From NCBI GenBank assembly GCA_964509975.1, contig CAZDZO010000017.1, forward strand, positions 1-23,834: 23,834 nt of DNA, read 5' to 3'. A program made the position numbers and the translations under genes. A model generated the notes under the pieces. It did no database searches. It was not told the DNA's origin and saw only the letters and a program-made list of their open reading frames with translations. Source of the stretch: CAZVBV01 sp964509975 (GTDB lineage: Bacteria > Patescibacteriota > Gracilibacteria > UBA4473). Shown one piece after another: positions 15,652 to 23,834 of the stretch. Every line of letters starts with the position of its first letter. Within the stretch, counting starts at the first letter, position 1.

Positions 15652-18600
15652 GTGGACAAAATTAAATATTTAATAATTATGGCAAAATCTGTTTTAGCGA
15701 AGAAGGGTAAGCTCTCAAAACAAATCCTTAATTACTTTGCAACATTCACTGAAACACGTTTTAATTTCAAACGTCTTATTAGCTACAGGTGGACTGATAA
15801 TGAACTTACGCTCGATGTATCATTATTTCCAAAATTTCAACACGAACTACTGACACGCGTAAAAACTGGTGACCTATCACAAATATCGGTTGTTCCTGGT
15901 CAGTACTCACTCAAGCTCTCAGGGGATCTCGTAAAGGAAGAATTACTCAAACGCCTGAGTGCGAATTATAATACTAATTACTTGGAAGTCTGCATTAGTG
16001 ACAACCTGCCAGATTCAAATACAATCATCATTGTAGATGAAAAGGGAGAAGCAAACACAAAAGAAGAGTCTGTAGATATATCTGATGTTGTGTGGAAAGA
16101 GGGTATTCGAAAATTTAATATTGCATTAAGAAGGGAATTGGAAAACATTGTTATCAAACAACAAGAAAGATTTATAGATAGTAAAAAAGAAGAATTTGGT
16201 ATTTCGACTATTCCAAGATCTACCTTTGGTTTAAATAATTACCTCCAAGAGCATTTCAATCAATGGCAAATTCTTGGAAACGATACCCAAGACCCTGAAG
16301 CATACATTCAATTACTTCGCGATAGTATAAAGGAAGAAACAAAAGACATAGTACTATATGATCTCTTTTATAACCTTCAAAAATACAATGAATTTGCAAA
16401 TCTGGGGACAGCTTATATCTTTTTTCATAGTATATCGAAAGACACCAATTCCTTCCCTCTGTATTTTCTAGAAATAGAGATACGACCCTCACGATCTGAA
16501 GTATTACTCACTTTTCCGCGAGACCTACTTCTCATAAACTCTCCCGCGATCAATGGTTATAAGTTTGAGCAAGTTCTCACCACTCCACGGTCATGCACAG
16601 TAGATCAAGCAGATGCACATCTTGGTACTGTAGAGGTCTTTCTCCAGTCACAGTATGGAATATCTGCTCCATTTATTGTTGAACCAGCATTTCGTGAGAT
16701 TATTCATGATGAGGAAGAGCGTCCTTCTGTACAAAGTCGTATAGGAATACAAACTATTACAAATGAAGACAAAAAACTGCTCGACTATTCCGAGATTATG
16801 ACTCGTTTGGACGTTGGGGGCGGAAGTCGGTTTACCGATCTCGTTTCAACCTATATTGATGGAAATATCCCAAACTTCCAAGAAAACGTATCTCGTGAAT
16901 ACAAAGAAAAATATCCCGCCAAGAAACCTCAACGCTATATCACTAATAGTCCCATACCGATCAATGATTCACAAAAACGAATCTTACTCGCACTCGCAAA
17001 TGAAAAAAACCGTCTCATGGTAATAGATGGTCCACCTGGAACAGGAAAGTCACATACCATTGCTGCACTTACCTACTGGGCAAACGAAGAAAATAAATCC
17101 GTAGTGATCACATCGCACAAAAAAGAAGCATTGGATGTGATAGATCGTATGCTTACCGATAAATTCAAAGCTCTCCATCCGCAATCAAAACCATCAATAG
17201 TCCGAATGGACAAAGAGACAGGGTCTGAAAATGGTCTCCAAAACACCCTCCAGTCTGCCGTAGTAAATGCCGCAAATGATCGATCTCTAGAATTTAACAA
17301 TGAGGCTATTTCATCAGATACAGAGACGGTTCGCGAAGAGTTAGAACAGTTATTATCTGAACGAATAGATTCATCTGCAAATGCAGCTGACACCAATACA
17401 CTATTAGTCGAGTATTTTAGTCTTACAAAATCACTTTCCTCTAATGAATCAATTCAAAAAGCATTGGGCAATATCCCAAAACGCACCGGTCTAACGGCGG
17501 CTATTTCAGATATTCAAAAATCAATCGTTGCAAACCATTTTTCCTCGCTTCAAGGTACATCAATTGAGGAATACAAATGGATACATGGGAAATACGAGCA
17601 ACTTGGTGAATTTTTGAAAGCCTGTGAAACGGTCAATAATGTTCCCGAAGAGGTGCTAGAAATAAAAACTTCACTCAAAAGTATCCCAGAGGATTACAAA
17701 AAACTTTTAGCTGAGCTTGCGACCGTTTTTAAAACAAATGTACCCTTGGGCGAATTAACTACAGATCATGGTGCAAGTGGATTTCTAGCAAATATCCTCG
17801 GTCGTGGCGTAAGTAAAGAAAAAAAAGACAAACTTATCCAACAATTAAAAAGTCTACAGCACAACAGTATTGTTGATGCAATTGCGCGTAGCGCAGGAAA
17901 GACACGAGAGACCGCTACGCTTAACGATCTAGCGCAAGCGACAGGAAAAATTGAATTCAAGATTGGATTTGCCAGATACGAAGCATGGATCGATGAATAC
18001 AAAACACTTCCAGAAAATTCTGAAAAGAGCATTCCAGAGATCTTTACCACTATTCGACAACATCGAGAAAACCCAGGCATATTTGAGGATGAGATAGTAG
18101 CGGCTGTTGTAGAAGTCTTTGATGTCTACGGAGACGTGCTCACCACCGTAGATATTACCCCAGATAATCTCGGATCTATAGCTACCAAAAATTCAGATAC
18201 GGCAACACAAATATGGAGACTTATTGAGTTGCATGCGCATCTCTCGGATCTCTCGGTCATGCCCCCATTACGAGGAGAGCTCAATGAACAGTATTTTGAG
18301 TTGACTCAAAAACGCATAGAACACACCAACGATGAACGCTTCAAAAAACTCAATAATCACCTCAATGAGCTCCAACGAATCAAGGTCTCGTACGAAGGAG
18401 GGAAACGGTTTTCGCGTGAAGAAGTAGACGTACTCCTCAAAAATATCTCTTGTCTCATCGCAGAGCCCTCTACGATATCCAAATACTTCCCGATGGAAGA
18501 GGATATGATCGATGTCCTTATTATTGACGAGGCCTCTCAGGTATCCATCGCCGAATCTATATCGTTGATACTCCGAGCCAAGCAAGTCGTCGTCTTTGGA

Positions 18601-19974
18601 GATGAATACCAATATGGAGCTGTCAGTGCGGTAAATGTAAATGCAAAATATTCCACCTCCTACTTCTCAGAAATCATAAATGCCTATCAGGACGAATTTC
18701 ATACACAGGTGAGTGAAGAGGCTAAGCAACAACTCGTCAATGAAGTATCCAAAGAATACTCAGAAGAAGAACAAGAAAGTGATCAACTCGTACGACCCGA
18801 CGAAATCGCTCCCGGTACAATTCTCTGGCTCAAGACATTTAATATTCGTACGAGCACACTTTCGTTTGCTAAGGCTATGGCCAACTATACCACATCCCTC
18901 AAAGAGCACTTCCGAAGCTTTCCCGAGATCATCAGTTATTCAAACGAGTTTTTCTACAAACCCGCACAGCTCGAACTCATCGTAAACCGAATTCGCACCC
19001 AGCCGATTGACCAGACACTCCAGTTTATGTCAGTGAAAACCAAGGGTGAGATGGCTCCGAATACAAATCTCGATGAAATCGATGCCATTATCAATGATAT
19101 CACCAAACGAATTGATTCTGGCTATACAGGCACGATTGGGATCATTGCATCATTTCGAGAACAGCAGGCTCGACTGGATCAAGCCATACAAGAACGACTC
19201 GACATGCCGCGCCTCAAACAAAATCACAAACTCGCTATCTGGTTCGTCGGGGATGTACAGGGAGAAGAACGAGATATCATCTACTATTCATTTGTCGAAG
19301 ACAAAAACATTAATAACGCCGATCTTGCGAGTATATACCCAGTCATCGGAGGAACGGCTGACAATGTCCGATCACTCAAGATGCAACGACTCAATGTCGG
19401 ATTTAGTCGTGCCAAAAACACCATGGTTTTTGTACACAGCCAAGACATAGAAAAATATGCCAATACTCGTCTGGGGGATGCCCTAAAGCACTATCATCGA
19501 GTACTCGAAGAAAGCAAAAAGAACGACATGTTTGTGGTCGATGAATCGGTATTTGATTCTCCAAAAGAAAAAGAACTCTACCAACTCCTGATGCAAACGA
19601 AATTCGTCCAAGACAACAAGGATGCCGTACATATCATCCCACAGTTTCCGATCGGGAAATATCTCAGAGCAGAGTTCGCTGCCAAGATCCCAGACTACCG
19701 AACAGATTTCCTGGTTACACTCAATCGGGGTGGCAAAACACAGACGCTCATCCTCGAATATGACGGTCTCGAATACCATTTCAAAAATCCAAACGAAGTA
19801 TCCTCCCACAATCTCTCCAATGAATTTATCGATTATGACATCCAGAGACAGCTCGAGCTCGAAAGCTATGGGTATCGATTTCTCAGGATCAACTACTTCA
19901 CCCTGCTCCCAGAACACAAAGGAGAAACCAAGACAGATGTCCTCAATCAGCTTCTCATAAAAAACTTCTCATAA
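15652..19974 (+). CDS. SF1 (Upf1-like) helicase with C-terminal nuclease-like domain
   Basis: This 1440-residue protein heads the operon with Mod and Res. Residues 1-430 are an unrecognised N-terminal region. GPPGTGKS at 460-467 is Walker A; DEASQ at 959-963 with FGDEYQYGA at 982-990 are motifs II and III; GEERD at 1204-1208 and VGFSRAKN at 1249-1256 are the final helicase motifs of the AAA_11/AAA_12 (Upf1/Dna2-like) group. About 500 mostly helical residues separate motifs I and II. The tail carries a DUF559/Vsr-like PD-(D/E)xK nuclease pattern: DYRTDFLV with Asp1352, then LILEYDGLEYHF with Glu1369, Asp1371 and His1376. It probably unwinds and cuts DNA or RNA. GTG 15652 has AGAAGG 8 nt upstream; ATG 15679 is an alternative. 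Codon use is less CTC-rich in the first quarter than at the end. Confidence 0.85.
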   Translation: MDKIKYLIIMAKSVLAKKGKLSKQILNYFATFTETRFNFKRLISYRWTDNELTLDVSLFPKFQHELLTRVKTGDLSQISVVPGQYSLKLSGDLVKEELLKRLSANYNTNYLEVCISDNLPDSNTIIIVDEKGEANTKEESVDISDVVWKEGIRKFNIALRRELENIVIKQQERFIDSKKEEFGISTIPRSTFGLNNYLQEHFNQWQILGNDTQDPEAYIQLLRDSIKEETKDIVLYDLFYNLQKYNEFANLGTAYIFFHSISKDTNSFPLYFLEIEIRPSRSEVLLTFPRDLLLINSPAINGYKFEQVLTTPRSCTVDQADAHLGTVEVFLQSQYGISAPFIVEPAFREIIHDEEERPSVQSRIGIQTITNEDKKLLDYSEIMTRLDVGGGSRFTDLVSTYIDGNIPNFQENVSREYKEKYPAKKPQRYITNSPIPINDSQKRILLALANEKNRLMVIDGPPGTGKSHTIAALTYWANEENKSVVITSHKKEALDVIDRMLTDKFKALHPQSKPSIVRMDKETGSENGLQNTLQSAVVNAANDRSLEFNNEAISSDTETVREELEQLLSERIDSSANAADTNTLLVEYFSLTKSLSSNESIQKALGNIPKRTGLTAAISDIQKSIVANHFSSLQGTSIEEYKWIHGKYEQLGEFLKACETVNNVPEEVLEIKTSLKSIPEDYKKLLAELATVFKTNVPLGELTTDHGASGFLANILGRGVSKEKKDKLIQQLKSLQHNSIVDAIARSAGKTRETATLNDLAQATGKIEFKIGFARYEAWIDEYKTLPENSEKSIPEIFTTIRQHRENPGIFEDEIVAAVVEVFDVYGDVLTTVDITPDNLGSIATKNSDTATQIWRLIELHAHLSDLSVMPPLRGELNEQYFELTQKRIEHTNDERFKKLNNHLNELQRIKVSYEGGKRFSREEVDVLLKNISCLIAEPSTISKYFPMEEDMIDVLIIDEASQVSIAESISLILRAKQVVVFGDEYQYGAVSAVNVNAKYSTSYFSEIINAYQDEFHTQVSEEAKQQLVNEVSKEYSEEEQESDQLVRPDEIAPGTILWLKTFNIRTSTLSFAKAMANYTTSLKEHFRSFPEIISYSNEFFYKPAQLELIVNRIRTQPIDQTLQFMSVKTKGEMAPNTNLDEIDAIINDITKRIDSGYTGTIGIIASFREQQARLDQAIQERLDMPRLKQNHKLAIWFVGDVQGEERDIIYYSFVEDKNINNADLASIYPVIGGTADNVRSLKMQRLNVGFSRAKNTMVFVHSQDIEKYANTRLGDALKHYHRVLEESKKNDMFVVDESVFDSPKEKELYQLLMQTKFVQDNKDAVHIIPQFPIGKYLRAEFAAKIPDYRTDFLVTLNRGGKTQTLILEYDGLEYHFKNPNEVSSHNLSNEFIDYDIQRQLELESYGYRFLRINYFTLLPEHKGETKTDVLNQLLIKNFS

Positions 19975-19983
19975 CCCCATCTC

Positions 19984-22065
19984 ATGATCAAAACAAATCT
20001 CTCCGACGATGAAAAGCAACAGCTCATCGATGCGCTCAATAATGGAGTCGAACCAACTCCAAACCTACTCCCAAAACTTTTCCCAGGTACTGCAGAAAAA
20101 TTTGATGTCGCAGCTCTCGATCGCGCCAAGGTCCCAACACTCGAATACGCGGGCAAAAGAAGGAAAGCAGCAATCCTCGCCGAAGCAAGTGCTGGTATAG
20201 GGGCGGCCCCACTCCAGACTAATCGGTGTTTTGGAAAATCACAGGATGATGACTGGCGAAACCTCATTATCCAGGGAGACAATCTCCAGTTTCTCAAAAC
20301 ATGCTATCGGAATGAGGATCCAATGATCAAAGACAAGGTAAAAGGGAAGGTGGATTTGATTTACATCGACCCGCCATTCGGGACGGGTGATAAGTATGAG
20401 GGAAAGGATGGTGCTCTAAGCTACTCTGCGAAAATTGAGGGGTCAGAATTTATTGAAGGTATGCGCACAAGATTGATGTTATTAAAAGAACTGTTGTCAC
20501 AAGATGGTTCTATATTTGTTCGAATTGACTATCATTTTGGGCCTCATTTGCGTGTTGTTCTAGATGAAATATTCGGAAAGGATAATTTTAGAAATGAAAT
20601 TGTAATTAACCGATTTCGAAGACAGTTGCGAGGAATTAAACAATTCAATATAGCAACGGATTCTCTTTATCTCTATTCTAAATCACAGACCCCGTACTTT
20701 AATGAACTCACAGTAGGTCGAATGTGCACCTTCTGTAAAAATGACAAAGATGCAGAATGGAGAGGTATGCATTCTCCAGGGTTACGTAACCCTCCAGAAA
20801 GAATAATCTTTGGTAAAACTTATTTACCCCCCAAAGGTAGGCATTGGTCTTACAAGCAGGAAAGAGTGGAACAAATGGAAAAGAACGGAACTATTCGCAT
20901 TAATCCTGACACATCATATGTAGATTTAGATGGGGCCCGCATTGATGGAATACCTGAATATATGCAGACTGATGATATTATTCTTGATTCTGATTGGACT
21001 GATATCAAAGGATATGCATTTGCAAGCTCCTATCCAACAGAAAATACTGAGGAATTACTGGCACGGGTCATAGAGTCTTCATGCCCACCAAACGGTTTAG
21101 TTTTAGATGTGTTTGCAGGATCAGGTACTACTCCAGCAACTGCAGAAAAAATGGGTCGAAAATGGATTGCTGCAGACTTTGGTAAACATTCAATATATAC
21201 GATGCAGAGGCGAATGTTACGTATTGGAAATACTAAAGCGATTTCAGGTTCTGAAGTTTTAAAAAATAAGCACAAAAACGATGCTACTCCATTCTGCGTA
21301 GTATCATCCGGTGCGTATGATTTTTCGCATGTGATGGATCTCCGAAAGCACAAAGATAATTATATCAACTTTGTTCTCGGACTCTTCCAGCTCACACGAG
21401 ATGATGAGAAGTCGAGTCGATACAAGTTTGCCAATATCTATGCCGAAAAAGACAGCAATCCTGTAGAAGTGTATCCAGTATGGGATGATGAATACCTCCG
21501 TGAGATTCGTATCGATGAAGAGTATCTGAGTGACATCATCCGTCAGTCTGGTGGACGACTCAAAGGGGAATACCATATCATCACTCCAGAAAGCTGTACC
21601 AATGTCGGAGATACCACGCTTAAAAATGATGAAGGAAAGGATATTACATTCAAGATCCTTACCTTTCCCTACAAAGTCCTCGAAGATGTCTCACGAAATC
21701 TCGAGCTCCAAGATCAGCCATCCAGTCAAGATCAGGTAAACCAACTCATATCATCTACCGCGTTCTACTTTAACGAAGATGTTCAGATAGAGGTCATGCG
21801 GACAGATGAGGGACTTCAGATCACCAAGTTTGAGACCAAGATATTGGATAAAGATGGTAATCGATTTTCGGGCCTTACAGGTATTGCGATGCTGCTCATC
21901 GATGACCGATATGAAGAAGGAAAACCGTTTGATATGGACAAAACCGTCTTTGCCAAAGACATCAAAGAAGATGGTTCCATCAAACTCCCAGGTCTCAGTG
22001 ACTCAGTCGCTGTCATCGCGATCGATAAGCATGGAAATGAAAGTAAACGGCTATTTATCAAATAA
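19984..22065 (+). CDS. Type III-like adenine DNA methyltransferase (Mod)
   Basis: This 693-residue N6-adenine methyltransferase is of the beta class. An N-terminal helical region of about 95 residues precedes NLIIQGDNLQFLK, then DPPF at 129-132 (catalytic motif IV), a target-recognition region at about 170-345, and DVFAGSGTT at 375-383 (motif I). The C-terminal third (about 430-693) is likely for contact with Res. Mod sets sequence specificity, protects host DNA, and is required for Res in type III systems. It starts 9 nt after the SF1 gene and ends 5 nt before Res, so all three are probably one transcript. Leucine codons by hand count: CTC 11 of 13 in 19984-20340, 2 of 23 in 20341-21300, 13 of 21 in 21301-22065, so the catalytic and recognition core has a different origin from the ends. 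Confidence 0.93.
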   Translation: MIKTNLSDDEKQQLIDALNNGVEPTPNLLPKLFPGTAEKFDVAALDRAKVPTLEYAGKRRKAAILAEASAGIGAAPLQTNRCFGKSQDDDWRNLIIQGDNLQFLKTCYRNEDPMIKDKVKGKVDLIYIDPPFGTGDKYEGKDGALSYSAKIEGSEFIEGMRTRLMLLKELLSQDGSIFVRIDYHFGPHLRVVLDEIFGKDNFRNEIVINRFRRQLRGIKQFNIATDSLYLYSKSQTPYFNELTVGRMCTFCKNDKDAEWRGMHSPGLRNPPERIIFGKTYLPPKGRHWSYKQERVEQMEKNGTIRINPDTSYVDLDGARIDGIPEYMQTDDIILDSDWTDIKGYAFASSYPTENTEELLARVIESSCPPNGLVLDVFAGSGTTPATAEKMGRKWIAADFGKHSIYTMQRRMLRIGNTKAISGSEVLKNKHKNDATPFCVVSSGAYDFSHVMDLRKHKDNYINFVLGLFQLTRDDEKSSRYKFANIYAEKDSNPVEVYPVWDDEYLREIRIDEEYLSDIIRQSGGRLKGEYHIITPESCTNVGDTTLKNDEGKDITFKILTFPYKVLEDVSRNLELQDQPSSQDQVNQLISSTAFYFNEDVQIEVMRTDEGLQITKFETKILDKDGNRFSGLTGIAMLLIDDRYEEGKPFDMDKTVFAKDIKEDGSIKLPGLSDSVAVIAIDKHGNESKRLFIK

Positions 22066-22070
22066 ATCAC

Positions 22071-23834
22071 ATGACTCCTGCTAGACAAACTCGACGCACC
22101 AAAAAAGTAGAAACCCTCAATCTCTCAGAACACACGCTTGATATCAATACCCGTAAGTGTAACTATGAGAAGTTTCGATTTGCCGATATCGAGGACTATG
22201 TCCGAGCTATGTCTGCTGGCCGCGAGTATCAGTATGAGGCTATAAAACAGACGATGACCTATCTCTGGGGAGGGAGTTATGATACGATCACCGATCTCGC
22301 TCGAGAAAATTTCAAAGCAAAAGACCACATCCGTCAACGATTTGGAAGTGAAGAGTTGATGATTGGACAGATCCCTTTAGCTGATAGACTCTCAGGAGTC
22401 GTGCACATGGCGACAGGATCTGGGAAAACCTGGGTGATGTTTGCGGTCGCCTATCTATCAATCGTTATGGGGCTCACTCGGCGTGTCCTCGTCCTCGGAC
22501 CATCATCGACGATTATCGAGGAAGGTTTGCGTGAAAAATTTCGAGAGTTTCTCGATAAAAAAGAATGGAACGATCTCCTCCCAAGAGAATACCAAGGAAA
22601 AGCAGTTTCGATAGCAAACGATAATGATGCGATCGAAGATGATACGATCGTCATCGAAAACATAAATGCTGTATTTACGTTTGGTGGGATTCAGGACACA
22701 TTTTTCCATGGTGTCGATGAAGTGCTCGTGCTTTCTGATGAAGTGCATCATGCATATTCACACCTTAAGTTTAATGCTACCAAAACGAAACTCGAGATGG
22801 ATGCAGATGTCAGTGATAATGCACAAAAATCTGAAGCGCGTGATGAGCGTCTCTGGATGCAGTTTTTGCTAGGAATAGGCAGATATGATGACGACCGTTA
22901 TCATCGGGATGATGGACGTCACAAGATTACACGACACATCGGGTTTACTGGAACACCGTACAACAGTGATGATTTTTTCGCTGATGTGATCTATGATTAC
23001 AATGTCCGGATGGCCATAGACGAAAAATACATCAAGGACATCAATCCAATAATCAGAACTGAGACCGACGAAGGAGCGATTCAGTTTACAACCTACAAAA
23101 AATTTGAAGTTGTACTCAAAAACCACCTCGATAATGCTGAAAAATATAGCTATATCAGAGAAGAAAAACGTCAAGTGAAGCCGATCACTGTTTTTTATTG
23201 TCCTACCATTGCTAATGCCAAGAAACGAACAGAGGAATTTGTTCAATTTCTCGCGGAGTGGGAACAAAATCAAGGGAATGCAAGCACAAAAACCGAACTC
23301 GAACACATTGCGCGTGAGCGCGTGATCTGTGTAACGGGTGGAAATTCAGAAAGTGAATTTAAGGCGAAGCTTGATAATATCGAAGAAATAGACCCAAATA
23401 AGATAGGAGGTGCTGTAGAGTTTATTTTTTCGGTAAGCAAACTCCTTGAAGGATGGGATGTGGACAATGTCTTTCAGATTGTTCCCATGGAAGAAAAGGT
23501 ATTTAATTCCAAACTGCTTATCTCACAGGTAATCGGGAGAGGTCTGCGAATACCAAGAAAGGTTACTCATGCAGATATACAAGCAAACTACCCATTACTA
23601 ACAGTCACCAACCATGAGAGTTTTGCAAATCATGTCCAGGAGCTGGTGCATGCGGTGACTCATAGTGATATGTTTATCGTCTCTGAGCCCCTATTAGTAG
23701 ATACAGGCAAGAGAGGTGCTCTACATTTTTCTGTGTTTAATCTTAATTACATAACTGCATCAAAAAACGAAGTGGTTGAGGAAGACAAGCAAAAAGAAAT
23801 GCAGATGCGGACTCTCTCACTTACGAAATATTCA
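22071..23834 (+). CDS. Type III-like restriction helicase (Res), 3' end outside window
   Basis: The frame from ATG 22071 is open to the last base (588 codons) with no stop. SF2 motifs appear in order: ATGSGKT at 114-120 (Walker A), DEVH at 223-226 (DEAH variant), TGTP at 293-296, LLEGWDV near 461-467 (motif V) and GRGLR at 489-493 (motif VI). A nuclease domain would be expected further downstream. With Mod it would form the DNA-translocating, cleaving part of a type III-like restriction system. It begins 5 nt after the Mod stop. Leucine codons are CTC in 19 of 30 cases up to about 23460 but only 1 of 12 after it, hinting at a change of origin near motif VI. It is a different gene from the Res piece at 104-1972; both contain motif VI with different flanking sequence. 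Confidence 0.92.
   Translation, partial: MTPARQTRRTKKVETLNLSEHTLDINTRKCNYEKFRFADIEDYVRAMSAGREYQYEAIKQTMTYLWGGSYDTITDLARENFKAKDHIRQRFGSEELMIGQIPLADRLSGVVHMATGSGKTWVMFAVAYLSIVMGLTRRVLVLGPSSTIIEEGLREKFREFLDKKEWNDLLPREYQGKAVSIANDNDAIEDDTIVIENINAVFTFGGIQDTFFHGVDEVLVLSDEVHHAYSHLKFNATKTKLEMDADVSDNAQKSEARDERLWMQFLLGIGRYDDDRYHRDDGRHKITRHIGFTGTPYNSDDFFADVIYDYNVRMAIDEKYIKDINPIIRTETDEGAIQFTTYKKFEVVLKNHLDNAEKYSYIREEKRQVKPITVFYCPTIANAKKRTEEFVQFLAEWEQNQGNASTKTELEHIARERVICVTGGNSESEFKAKLDNIEEIDPNKIGGAVEFIFSVSKLLEGWDVDNVFQIVPMEEKVFNSKLLISQVIGRGLRIPRKVTHADIQANYPLLTVTNHESFANHVQELVHAVTHSDMFIVSEPLLVDTGKRGALHFSVFNLNYITASKNEVVEEDKQKEMQMRTLSLTKYS

Noticed and set aside
15652..19974. Open frames on the opposite strand of the SF1 helicase and Mod genes.
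   Set aside because: They are short, lack starts with ribosome binding sites and mirror the codon pattern of the true genes.
1..23834. The window could be a circular molecule cut inside one Res gene, because it begins and ends in Res-type genes.
   Set aside because: Both pieces contain their own helicase motif VI (GRGVRLKG and GRGLRIP) with different flanking sequence, so they are two genes and not two halves of one.

Overview
The window looks like a defence-and-mobility island from a small-genome bacterium, most likely of the Patescibacteria/CPR radiation. This is inferred from low-GC coding with the standard code (TGA is used as a real stop, for example in the ATGA overlaps at 12362 and 12781), weak or missing Shine-Dalgarno motifs, several starts only about 10-15 nt downstream of TATAAT-like boxes, and a serine recombinase of the kind common in those genomes. 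No ribosomal, tRNA or core metabolic gene is present, so the lineage is a guess.

Layout. (a) 1-4859: the C-terminal part of a type III-like restriction helicase-nuclease (+), whose 5' end is out of frame, converges on a complete SNF2-family helicase (-). Together they resemble part of a methyltransferase/Res/SNF2 restriction system; no partner methyltransferase lies next to them here. (b) 4860-5261: a gene-free stretch with five short inverted repeats. (c) 5262-7311: a SIR2-like protein with a zinc-ribbon insert and an 89-residue protein (- operon), divergent from a UPF0489/arginase-fold-like protein across only 21 bp. (d) 7360-9045: a 50-residue protein and a DUF2779 protein (RecB/Cas4-like nuclease plus DEDD exonuclease-like domain), both -. 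(e) 9089-10227: an unrecognised protein with a C-terminal zinc finger, encoded in two frames joined at a tandem A/T slippery tract.

(f) 10334-15608: a tightly packed phage-type cassette on +: ParB-domain methyltransferase, second methyltransferase, small and large terminase subunits (overlaps of 20, 4 and 4 nt), then a large serine recombinase. No portal, capsid or tail gene follows the terminase.

(g) 15652-23834: an operon with gaps of 9 and 5 nt encoding a 1440-residue SF1 helicase with a C-terminal nuclease-like domain, a type III-like adenine methyltransferase (Mod) and a type III-like restriction helicase (Res, running off the window). It reads as a type III restriction-modification system with an added Upf1-like helicase-nuclease, and is the best candidate here for an under-described system. 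Leucine codon use in Mod changes abruptly between about 20341 and 21300, suggesting that the central part was exchanged between lineages; a second change appears late in Res.
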